Assembly: GCF_017316305.2 (NCBI RefSeq)
Contig: NZ_CP147250.1
Span: forward strand, 1,136,001-1,200,000
Source of the DNA: Enterococcus sp. DIV1094
GTDB taxonomy: Bacteria; Bacillota; Bacilli; Lactobacillales; Enterococcaceae
Direction of reading: 5' to 3'
DNA length: 64,000 bases
Of the stretch, positions 56,081-64,000 are shown one piece after another. Position 1 is the stretch's first letter, and each line of letters begins with the position of its first letter. Made by a program: the position numbers and the translations under genes. The notes beneath the pieces are model-generated. The model ran no database searches. It saw nothing but the letters and a program-made list of their open reading frames with translations, and had not been told where the DNA came from.

Positions 56081-57618
56081 CAGATTGTAGACAAACCTTA
56101 TGTAAAAATGAGGTTTGTCTTTTTTATATGTACGATTTTAAGAATAAAAGAGAAATTTCTTTGTTTTTCTAAAGAAAAACACACCTTTCCTGCTCGCCCT
56201 TTTTTGATTTTTATTAGTTTTTTCATATTTAGACAGGCAAAAGTAAGCCCAATTTTCATGTGCATTTTTTCTATTCCTATTTGATTCGTATAACGTAATC
56301 CATGAAATTCCTTTGCTGTACCAAAAATTCGTTCAATTGTTTCTTTTCTTTTTCTATATAGGTCTTTAAAACTTCTTTGATGACGTATTTCCTCACATCG
56401 TTCGATTGCTTTCGCCCAAATATGTCTGGTGATGACTTTTGTATGATTTTTTGAATTTGTACAAGTAGATAGAACAGGACAATTTTTACATTCTTCTGGA
56501 TTACTTTTGTATTCTAAATATCCTTTTCGATTGGTTGTCGAATAAGAGAGGATCTTATCATTAGGACAGATATAACAATCATAGTATTCATCGTAGGCAT
56601 AGTCGTTCTTCTTGAAATAGCCCGCTTTCGTCATTGGTCGCTTATAAGGGAAAACAGGGGTCAGATTTTCTTCGAGAAGTAATTGTGCGATTGCTGGCGT
56701 TTTATACCCAGCATCCATAATCAATTTATCTAAAGTAAAAGCTCCTTTGAGCTTTTTAAATAAAGAAATAAACGTACGACTATCATGTAAGTTTCCTGGG
56801 TGGGTCGTATAACCTAGTATCCAGCCGTTTTTATCACATGCCACTTGTGCGCTATATGCAAAAACTTCTTTATGCTCACCTTTATGAAACCAACCACTTT
56901 CGGGATCAGTAGTACTTGTTTTTTTCATGGCCATTTTAGTTCCTGCGTTTGTTTCTTTTAAGGGCTTTTTTAGGCGTTTTTCTCGATCTTTTTCAATTTC
57001 TTTTGTCAATTTTTCCGTATAAAAGAAGGCTTGATCCATCACTTCGACGGATTCTTTCTTGTTTCGATTCGCATGTGCTTTAATATGCGTCCCATCAATA
57101 AAAATTTCAGAGGTATCAACGATTCCTTCCGTCATACATTGTGCTAAAATCTCATAAAAGATTTGTTCAAACGTAGTGGTTCCTTTGAACCGTCTCGTAT
57201 AGTTTTTACCAAATGTAGAAAAATGAGGAACTGCATCTTCTAACCCTAACCCCAAAAACCATCGATACGCGTTGTTCACTTCAATTTCTTTGATGGTTTG
57301 TCTCATGCTTTTAATACCAAAAAAGTATTGAATCATCGGTAACTTAATCAGAAGAACGGGATCTAAGCTTGGCCGTCCTTGGGTTTCATCATATTTATCT
57401 TTTACCAAATCGTAAATAAAAGAAAAATCAATAAACTGATCCATTTGTCGTAATAAATGGTCTTGGGGAACTAAGTCCTCAAGAGCAAAAAAGCCCATCT
57501 GTGCACGCTTACTCATATCTTGTTTTGAGAGCATCGGGTTACACCTCCAATTCATAGTTTTATTTTAACGTATAAAAAAAGACAAAGCACTATAAATAAG
57601 TACTTTGTCTACAATCTG
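56081..57618 (-). mobile_element. IS1182-type insertion sequence, copy 2 (1538 bp)
   Basis: Same 15-bp inverted repeats and same length as the copy at 23779-25316, in inverted orientation. It lies in the terminator between mga2 and gor, flanked by a 25-bp duplication of that hairpin. The two copies are inverted relative to each other across 31 kb, so recombination could invert the segment between them. Confidence 0.93.
56098..57534 (-). CDS. IS1182-family transposase, copy 2
   Basis: 478 residues from the ATG at 57534 with GGAGGTG upstream. The encoded protein is the same as that at 23863-25299, including the DDE residues (FIDGTHIK, LIMDAGYK, ETIERIFG) and the Cys cluster, so both copies moved recently. 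It would be read toward mga2, but the duplicated terminators insulate both sides. Confidence 0.93.
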   Translation of the reverse strand: MLSKQDMSKRAQMGFFALEDLVPQDHLLRQMDQFIDFSFIYDLVKDKYDETQGRPSLDPVLLIKLPMIQYFFGIKSMRQTIKEIEVNNAYRWFLGLGLEDAVPHFSTFGKNYTRRFKGTTTFEQIFYEILAQCMTEGIVDTSEIFIDGTHIKAHANRNKKESVEVMDQAFFYTEKLTKEIEKDREKRLKKPLKETNAGTKMAMKKTSTTDPESGWFHKGEHKEVFAYSAQVACDKNGWILGYTTHPGNLHDSRTFISLFKKLKGAFTLDKLIMDAGYKTPAIAQLLLEENLTPVFPYKRPMTKAGYFKKNDYAYDEYYDCYICPNDKILSYSTTNRKGYLEYKSNPEECKNCPVLSTCTNSKNHTKVITRHIWAKAIERCEEIRHQRSFKDLYRKRKETIERIFGTAKEFHGLRYTNQIGIEKMHMKIGLTFACLNMKKLIKIKKGRAGKVCFSLEKQRNFSFILKIVHIKKTNLIFT

Positions 57619-57643
57619 AAAGCAGACGGCTTGCGTCTGCTTT
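57619..57643 (-). repeat. Right copy of the second IS target duplication
   Basis: 25 bp identical to 56056-56080, followed by TTT on the + strand. On the minus strand it also follows gor, which stops at 57680. Confidence 0.88.
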
Positions 57644-57679
57644 TTTCTATTTTGCTTATTCTTTTTATTGGATTGCCCG

Positions 57680-59026
57680 TTAGCGCATCGTTACAAACTC
57701 TTCTGCACCCGTTGGATGAATCGCTACTGTATTATCGAAATCTGCTTTTGTTGCGCCCATTTTGATTGCTACTGCAAAGCCTTGTAACATTTCATCAACG
57801 CCTACACCGATGGCATGTAGCCCAACGATTTTTTCTTCTTCACCAACACAGATCAATTTCATCTCACATTTTTGACGATAATCGTTTAAAGCAAAGTACA
57901 TCGGCGTGAATCGTGAACGATAGATTTTTAATTGTCCTTCACCATACGTCGTCAATGCTTGCTCTTCTGTCAGTCCGATCGTTGCAATCGGTGGATGAGT
58001 AAAGACAACTGTTGGTATGAGATCATAATCTAAATAAGAATTTTCTTTTCCGTTGAACAGTCGCTCGGATAAACGACGACCTGCGGCAATTGCTACTGGT
58101 GTCAAATCGATTTTGCCAATCACATCACCGATTGCATAGATGTGTGCATCGGTTGTATTTTGGAATTTATCCACTTTGATAAATCCTTTTTCATCTAACT
58201 CGACATTCGTTTTTTCGATACCTAATGTGTCTGTATTAGGTACACGTCCGCCAGCAAATAACACGCAATCTGCCGTCAACGTTTCGCCATTCTCAAAAGT
58301 AACTGTGTAGACATCTTCATTTTTTGTTATTTCACGAGCCGTAAAGTTTGCATAAGTATGGATTCCTGCGTCTTGATACATCTCAATCAAGTTGTCAGAT
58401 AACATTTTATCAAACGTACGTAACGGACGTTCTTTACGATAAGCCCACATGACTTCACTTCCCAAGCCATTCAACACACCCGAAAGTTCGGCTGCGATAT
58501 AGCCAGCACCTAATACGATCGTGCGCTTTGGCAATTCCGTCAATGCAAAAAAGCCGTTTGAATCAATGGCATATTCTCCGCCAGGAATCGTCATTTTGCT
58601 TGGCTTACCACCGGTTGCGATCAAAATATGATCCGCTTGATAGCTTTCCCCATTTACCTCGACTGTTTGGCTATCCACAAAGCGAGCGTAGCCCTTGATT
58701 GCTTCAACATGATTACTATCTAACCCTCTTTGATAAGCCCCATGAAGGAAATCAATGTATTTCTCACGTTTCTCTACTAGTTCTTTAAAGTCAACCTGTT
58801 TGACGTCTGCTTGGATACCATAGCTTGAAGCATCACGTTCGATCGTTTCTAAGATCGTGCTTGCTTGCCACATGACTTTTTTAGGAACACATCCGACATT
58901 GACGCAAGTTCCACCTAGTTCATTGCCTTCAATCAATAATACTTTCGCTCCATGCATACCGGCACGATTTGCTGAAGCAATTCCTCCAGATCCTCCGCCA
59001 ATGACAATATAATCATATGTTTTCAT
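57680..59026 (-). CDS. gor: Glutathione reductase
   Basis: 448 residues from the ATG at 59026 (AAAAGGAGG upstream); the frame from 59056 is longer but unsupported. FAD motif [19 protein letters not shown], redox disulfide [18 protein letters not shown] motif [15 protein letters not shown] with AYRKERPLR favouring NADP, and the C-terminal catalytic His in VGLHAIGVG / AIHPTGAEE. Reduces oxidised glutathione. Enterococci make glutathione with the fused GshAB, so the assignment fits. It stands alone, with a terminator downstream that hosts the IS. Confidence 0.92.
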   Translation of the reverse strand: MKTYDYIVIGGGSGGIASANRAGMHGAKVLLIEGNELGGTCVNVGCVPKKVMWQASTILETIERDASSYGIQADVKQVDFKELVEKREKYIDFLHGAYQRGLDSNHVEAIKGYARFVDSQTVEVNGESYQADHILIATGGKPSKMTIPGGEYAIDSNGFFALTELPKRTIVLGAGYIAAELSGVLNGLGSEVMWAYRKERPLRTFDKMLSDNLIEMYQDAGIHTYANFTAREITKNEDVYTVTFENGETLTADCVLFAGGRVPNTDTLGIEKTNVELDEKGFIKVDKFQNTTDAHIYAIGDVIGKIDLTPVAIAAGRRLSERLFNGKENSYLDYDLIPTVVFTHPPIATIGLTEEQALTTYGEGQLKIYRSRFTPMYFALNDYRQKCEMKLICVGEEEKIVGLHAIGVGVDEMLQGFAVAIKMGATKADFDNTVAIHPTGAEEFVTMR

Positions 59027-59170
59027 CTTGTTCCTCCTTTTAGCAGCTGATGACACATTCTACCTCTGTTTTTTCAATAAACTTTTTATCAGCTCTTACA
59101 AAAAATAAGTGTAGCATGTTTCTAGACAATCTGTTGACAAGATGCTCATTTCGCTTCATTGTTTAAAAAA

Positions 59171-60412
59171 TTATTTTCTTTTTCTAATCATATCTCCAGG
59201 TTTAACAGGTTGTGCCACCGGCATCGTCAAAATCATCATAGGATTTGGTGCCCGATCGATGGATTCCCCTTCTTCATTGTACATCACGTCGACCATTTGA
59301 CTAAAATGAGTAAATCCTGGACCATAAAATTCGATTTCATCCCCTACAGAAAAGAGATTTCTCTGACGGATCGTCGCAATTTTCGTTTCCTCATCATACG
59401 ACAAGACTTCTCCGACAAATTTATAAACAGGGATCTTACGTCGTTCACCAAACAACTGCTCATTTTCACTAGGTGTATTGTAATAAAATCCTGTTGCTAG
59501 TTCTCGTTGCGCTACTTTCCATAATTCATCGATCCATTCTTGTTTGCAAACATAGTTTTCAGGATCTTCCATATAACTATCAACGGCTGCTTTATAGACA
59601 TTGGCGACTGTTGACACATAATGGATCGACTTCATGCGACCTTCGATTTTAAAACTATCGACACCATTTTCGATCAAATCAGGAATATGTTCGATCATTG
59701 ACATATCCACCGCACTCATCGAAAACTCTTCTTCGACTTCACCTGCATCCGTCAATGTATGTCTTTCTTGACCAAACGGTAAGTCGTATAATTCATATTT
59801 CCAACGGCAAGATTGTGAACAGCCACCACGATTGGCATCACGCATCGACATATGATTCGACAAAGTACACCGTCCTGAATAAGAGATACACATTGCGCCG
59901 TGAATGAACGCTTCGATCTCTACATCAGTATGACGGCGAATCTCAGCAACTTCTTCCATCGAAACTTCCCGAGCTAAAACGACACGTTCTAAGCCTTCTT
60001 CTTTCCAGAATTCCAATGTTTCGTAGTTCGTAGCAGAAGCCTGGGTCGATAGATGGATCGGTAAACCTGGTGCTTCCGTTGCACAGATCTCGATCAATGC
60101 TGGGTCAGACACGATCACCGCAGAAATCCCTACATCCCGTAGGTTACGGAAAAATTCTCCTGCCCCTTCATCGTTTCCTTCATGTGTGACCATATTCGCT
60201 GCCACATAGACTTTCGCTTGATGTTCCTTTGCGAATGCCACGCCTTCTGCCATTTCTTCATAAGTAAAGTTGCCCGCACGGCTACGCAAACCATAGGCAT
60301 TACCACCAATATAAACAGCATCTGCCCCATAATGGATCGCTGTCTTTAGTTTTTCAAGTGTGCCTGCCGGAGCTAAAACTTCCGGACGCTTTAGTTTTCT
60401 TTTTGTTGTCAT
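59171..60412 (-). CDS. trhP2: Peptidase U32-family tRNA hydroxylation protein TrhP2 (YrrO-like)
   Basis: 413 residues. PEVLAPAGTLEKLKTAIHYG at the start, GAMCISYSGRCTLSNHMSMR and RGGCSQSCRWKYEL hold the four Cys that bind an iron-sulfur cluster; C-terminal beta-barrel. Annotated as collagenase-like in many genomes, but the family member in B. subtilis (YrrO) takes part in prephenate-dependent 5-hydroxylation of tRNA uridine 34. It follows the smaller partner gene by 18 bp, the usual arrangement. Confidence 0.85.
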   Translation of the reverse strand: MTTKRKLKRPEVLAPAGTLEKLKTAIHYGADAVYIGGNAYGLRSRAGNFTYEEMAEGVAFAKEHQAKVYVAANMVTHEGNDEGAGEFFRNLRDVGISAVIVSDPALIEICATEAPGLPIHLSTQASATNYETLEFWKEEGLERVVLAREVSMEEVAEIRRHTDVEIEAFIHGAMCISYSGRCTLSNHMSMRDANRGGCSQSCRWKYELYDLPFGQERHTLTDAGEVEEEFSMSAVDMSMIEHIPDLIENGVDSFKIEGRMKSIHYVSTVANVYKAAVDSYMEDPENYVCKQEWIDELWKVAQRELATGFYYNTPSENEQLFGERRKIPVYKFVGEVLSYDEETKIATIRQRNLFSVGDEIEFYGPGFTHFSQMVDVMYNEEGESIDRAPNPMMILTMPVAQPVKPGDMIRKRK

Positions 60413-60430
60413 TTTCTTTCACCATACTCC

Positions 60431-61357
60431 TTACTTGATAGATTCAGGATCAATATAAAAGAAACCTGTATCAAGTCCTCGATTCGCTGGATGTAATCCA
60501 TTGATCTTATTCGTCATTTCTTGTGCCATGTCCTCTGTCCATGTGTCTGCTAGTAACGCTTGTTTTGCTTTGACAAATAATTTAGTGATCGCAACAAATG
60601 CTTCACCTGGTGTAAACACGCCATCTAATTTCCACGTACGGAAATGATGCGCATAAAGTTGGGCAAGTTCATTGCTTAAATTAATGTCATTATTGGCAAA
60701 AATATGCGTGCCATGTGAATCTTCATAAATTGAATAATGCGTGTCTTCTTTTTTAGGTTCAGCGAGAAAGAGCCCTCTTTCACGATCTTTCTTTTCGTCC
60801 TGTTGCGTGTAGTTATAGTAATTCTGTAACAACGGACGCTTCGATTGATGGATGCATGTAGCTCCGTACACAAGCGTTTCGACAGGTATCAGCAATTTGC
60901 TTTCCATTTCTTTCATCTCATCAAATGGGACTTCACGTGCCAACACAGCAGAAATCGCCCCTTTTTTTGCCCAAAAATTGATTTGTCTTGCACTAGTGAC
61001 TAATGTTTCTGCATCAAAAACATAAGGAAGACTCAATTCTGGATTTTTTCGCATAGTATAGATGATCCCAGTATCACCAACTGTGATCATATCCGCATTG
61101 ATCTCTTTTAAAAACAGCAGATACTCTGGAATTTTTTTCATTTTTTCAGGGTGAATGATCCCATTGACAGCTATATTTACTTTTTTACCGTAACGATGTG
61201 CAAGCTCGACTAATTCGCGTTGCTCTTCTCTTGTAAAAGAAGCTGGTAAGCGCAGGCCAAAGCGTTCTTCCCCAAAATACAGGGTGTCAGTGCCTGCCTC
61301 AAGCAATGCTTCTGCTTGTTTCATTGACTCTATAGTAGTTATGATTTCGATCATCAT
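60431..61357 (-). CDS. trhP1: Peptidase U32-family tRNA hydroxylation protein TrhP1 (YrrN-like)
   Basis: 308 residues, close to B. subtilis YrrN. Starts IEIITTIESMKQAEALLEAG, with ETLVYGATCIHQSKRPLLQN where TrhP2 has the Cys-rich region. Only one of the cluster Cys is left, so it is probably a partner rather than the iron-sulfur subunit. First gene of the pair, GGAGGAGG as RBS. Confidence 0.82.
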   Translation of the reverse strand: MMIEIITTIESMKQAEALLEAGTDTLYFGEERFGLRLPASFTREEQRELVELAHRYGKKVNIAVNGIIHPEKMKKIPEYLLFLKEINADMITVGDTGIIYTMRKNPELSLPYVFDAETLVTSARQINFWAKKGAISAVLAREVPFDEMKEMESKLLIPVETLVYGATCIHQSKRPLLQNYYNYTQQDEKKDRERGLFLAEPKKEDTHYSIYEDSHGTHIFANNDINLSNELAQLYAHHFRTWKLDGVFTPGEAFVAITKLFVKAKQALLADTWTEDMAQEMTNKINGLHPANRGLDTGFFYIDPESIK

Positions 61358-61527
61358 TTCCTCCTCCTACAACTCCATAATAGTAGCACAGCTCTGAAAA
61401 CTTTCCAATACTTCTTACATTTATTATTGATTGTAACGCGATTGTAAAATAAGCACATCAACCTAAGCAAAACATGCTGTTTAACAGCCTAGTTAAACAA
61501 CGGACAGAAGGATCTGATAGCGGAAAT

Positions 61528-61573
61528 AAACCAGAAAGCCCAAAAATCAGACGATTTCTGGGCTTTCTGGTTT
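61528..61573. terminator. Terminator after clpC
   Basis: Imperfect long stem, AAACCAGAAAGCCCA with TGGGCTTTCTGGTTT (61528-61573), T-rich on both sides. Confidence 0.8.
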
Positions 61574-61611
61574 ATTGAGGTGGCACAATTTCACAACCTA
61601 TAATTTTATCA

Positions 61612-64000
61612 TCATACTTTAGCAGTCACTTTTTTAGGTTCACGTACATTTACCGTGATTTTACCTTTCGAAGCGCCGACAGTGATTTGATCTCCTAAAT
61701 GGATCTCACCGCCAAGTAATGCTTCGCTCAAGCGATCTTCTACTTCTTTTTGCAATGCCCGTCTTAGAGGACGTGCGCCATACTCTGGATCAAAACCGAC
61801 TTTGCCGATCACATCAACTGCCGCTGGTGTGATTTTCACTTGGATATCTTGTTCTTTCAATCGCTTGACGATCGATTGGCTCATGATTTGAACAATCGCA
61901 TGGACCTCGTCTTTTGTTAATGAATGGAACACAACTGTTTCATCGATACGGTTCAAGAATTCAGGACGAAAAGCTTTCTTCAACTCTTCAAGTATCCGTT
62001 TTTGCATCGCTTGATGATCCTTTGTAATATCTTGTACATTGAAGCCAACATTTTTTTCTTCTCGAATTTGTGTTGCTCCAATATTAGAAGTCATAATCAT
62101 GATCGTATTTCTAAAGTCGACTTTTCTTCCTTTAGCATCGGTTAAATGACCATCATCTAATACTTGTAACAATAGATTGAAGACATCTGGATGAGCTTTT
62201 TCCACTTCGTCTAGCAAGATAACTGAGTAAGGTTTTTGACGGATTTTTTCTGTCAATTGTCCGCCTTCATCATATCCCACATAACCTGGCGGTGAACCAA
62301 TCAAGCGGCTCGTACTATATTTTTCCATGAACTCGGACATATCAACACGAATCAAGGCATCCTCTTCACCAAACATCACTTCCGACAATGCTTTCGCAAG
62401 CTCTGTTTTCCCTACCCCTGTTGGGCCTAAAAACATGAAGGAACCAATTGGACGATTTGGATCTTTTAAGCCACTACGCGCCCGACGAATGGCACGAGAC
62501 ACAGCTTTAACTGCTTCATCTTGTCCAACGACACGTTCGTGAAGTAAGGCTTCTAGCTCCAACAATCGTTGACTTTCTTTCTTCTCTAACTGTTGCAATG
62601 GCACACCTGTCCATTCAGAAACAACAGTAGCCACATCTTCTTCAGTGACACGATCTGCAAAGCCATTTTTATGTTTTGCTTCGATCGCTAATCGTTTTTC
62701 TAATTTCTTCATTAAGCTTTTTTCTTGTCTACGTAGATGCGCAGCAGTTTCAAAATCTTGCTTTTGAATGGCACGCTCTTTGTCTTTGTTCAATTGTTCG
62801 ATCTCTTGCTTCAAGATCGCCGTTTCTGACAAATCATCTGCTTGCTCCAATCGAACTTTTGCTGCCGATTCATCGATCAAGTCGATTGCTTTATCCGGTA
62901 ATTGTCTAGAAGTGATATAACGAACAGACAGATTGACCGCTGCTCGCACGGCTTCATCTGTGATCTCCACATGATGATGTTCTTCATAGCGTGAACGTAG
63001 GCCACGTAAGATTTCTTCTGCTTCATCCGCTGTCGGTTCATCTACTTGGATACGTGCAAAACGTCGCTCTAATGCAGAATCTTTTTCAATATATTTTTGG
63101 TATTCATCTAATGTGGTTGCACCGATCGTCTGTAACTCACCACGCGCTAATGCCGGCTTCAAAATATTCGAGGCATCGATCGCACCTTCTGCCCCACCTG
63201 CGCCGATCAACGTGTGTAGCTCATCAATAAAGAGGATCACTTGACCGTCATGATAAATTTCATCAATTACTTTTTTCATTCGATCTTCAAATTCACCACG
63301 ATACTTCGTTCCAGCGACCAATGCACCCATGTCTAACATCATCAAACGTTTTGTTCGCATTTCTTCAGGGACTTCACCTAAAATAATTTTTTGAGCTAAA
63401 CCTTCCGCAATCGCTGTTTTACCAACACCAGGTTCCCCCACCAATACGGGATTGTTTTTTGTTCGACGACTAAGGATTTGGATCAAGCGTTTGACTTCTC
63501 TTGAACGTCCTACGACTGGATCTAGTCTGTTTTCTTTTGCTAACTTTGTTAAATCTCTAGCTAAAGAATCCAATGTCGGGGTTCCTTGTGTCATTGCACG
63601 TTTTTCTTGGGGATTACGACGGCGAATACCACCACTGTTCGAGTCTGTACCCATCGTACGCTTCAATGACTGACGAACTTTACTCAAACTGATGCCAAGG
63701 TTGATCATGATACGTGTAGCCATGATACTTTCATCTTTTAATAGACTAAGTAAAATATGTTCAGTGCCTACCTTTTGTGCGCCCATTTTATTCACTTCGC
63801 TATTTGCCAAAGCAAAAATTTGTTTCATCCGAGGGGAATAAGGTAGTAATGCACCTTTTGCATAAGTTTTCACTGTCCCATAACCGACTAAATGTTCGAT
63901 TTCTTCGTAAATATCTTTTTCATTTAATTTCATTTCTCGTAATACTTTTCCAGCAATCCCATCAGGTTCGATCACTAAAGCCAACAATATATGTTCTGAA
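61612..64000 (-). CDS. clpC: ClpC ATPase (5' end outside the window)
   Basis: About 796 residues visible; the frame is open to base 64000 ([14 protein letters not shown]), so roughly the first 30 residues are missing and the Met at 63987 is internal. Double Clp-N repeat, first AAA+ with [13 protein letters not shown], the UVR/M-domain ([20 protein letters not shown]) that binds adaptors such as MecA, second AAA+ with [14 protein letters not shown] and the sensor-2 [15 protein letters not shown]. Unfolds proteins for ClpP. CtsR usually controls it, but the promoter lies outside. Confidence 0.95.
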   Translation of the reverse strand, partial: SEHILLALVIEPDGIAGKVLREMKLNEKDIYEEIEHLVGYGTVKTYAKGALLPYSPRMKQIFALANSEVNKMGAQKVGTEHILLSLLKDESIMATRIMINLGISLSKVRQSLKRTMGTDSNSGGIRRRNPQEKRAMTQGTPTLDSLARDLTKLAKENRLDPVVGRSREVKRLIQILSRRTKNNPVLVGEPGVGKTAIAEGLAQKIILGEVPEEMRTKRLMMLDMGALVAGTKYRGEFEDRMKKVIDEIYHDGQVILFIDELHTLIGAGGAEGAIDASNILKPALARGELQTIGATTLDEYQKYIEKDSALERRFARIQVDEPTADEAEEILRGLRSRYEEHHHVEITDEAVRAAVNLSVRYITSRQLPDKAIDLIDESAAKVRLEQADDLSETAILKQEIEQLNKDKERAIQKQDFETAAHLRRQEKSLMKKLEKRLAIEAKHKNGFADRVTEEDVATVVSEWTGVPLQQLEKKESQRLLELEALLHERVVGQDEAVKAVSRAIRRARSGLKDPNRPIGSFMFLGPTGVGKTELAKALSEVMFGEEDALIRVDMSEFMEKYSTSRLIGSPPGYVGYDEGGQLTEKIRQKPYSVILLDEVEKAHPDVFNLLLQVLDDGHLTDAKGRKVDFRNTIMIMTSNIGATQIREEKNVGFNVQDITKDHQAMQKRILEELKKAFRPEFLNRIDETVVFHSLTKDEVHAIVQIMSQSIVKRLKEQDIQVKITPAAVDVIGKVGFDPEYGARPLRRALQKEVEDRLSEALLGGEIHLGDQITVGASKGKITVNVREPKKVTAKV

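Overview
The window is low-GC Firmicutes chromosome, almost certainly an Enterococcus and most like the E. faecium/hirae/durans group. The evidence is RpoB and RpoC of enterococcal type (RpoC with the TTG start that gives 1217 residues), an Fst-type toxin related to that of pAD1, PrgI/PrgJ/PrgK-like conjugation proteins and Mga-type regulators. The genus is a confident inference; the species is not settled.

Layout. 1-5.7 kb is the integrase/lysogeny end of a prophage lying against rpsI: antirepressors, a group I intron-like RNA, Cro and CI with four operators, an Fst/RNA II type I toxin-antitoxin, a SHOCT protein and a tyrosine integrase. 5.8-25.3 kb is mostly housekeeping: rpsI-rplM, argG-argH, dps, a gluconokinase, a prepilin peptidase, msrA, an orphan response regulator whose phospho-acceptor Asp is Glu, rpoC-rpoB and birA. 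A 1538-bp IS1182-type element sits in the birA terminator. 26.5-30.2 kb holds three tandem, separately terminated paralogues with tyrosine motifs of the EPIYA / Y-x-x-(I/V/L)-P kind and a shared C-terminal tail. 30.6-38.4 kb is a complete flavin-based extracellular electron transfer (EET) locus: dmkB-eetB-eetA-ndh2 divergent from pplA-fmnB-dmkA. 38.4-52.6 kb is a type IV secretion (T4SS) locus: VirD4, a small two-TM protein, VirB6, PrgI, VirB4 and a large wall hydrolase, plus four proteins without clear homologues. No relaxase, topoisomerase, origin of transfer or integrase of its own is visible. 52.7-56.0 kb has two divergent Mga-type regulators, followed by a second identical IS copy, again in a terminator. 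57.7-64 kb returns to core genes: gor, the trhP pair and clpC (cut by the window edge).

Most interesting hypothesis: the T4SS is a protein-delivery rather than DNA-transfer machine, and the three paralogues at 26.5-30.2 kb are its substrates. Seen directly: one exact EPIYA pentapeptide and five further Y-x-x-(I/V/L)-P sites, a shared C-terminal module, shared promoter architecture, clusters of R-R-x-S sites in a candidate substrate and in a T4SS-locus protein, and absence of DNA-processing genes in the window. Inferred: secretion, host phosphorylation, and regulation by the Mga proteins. The EET genes lie between the two halves and seem to be the older resident locus.
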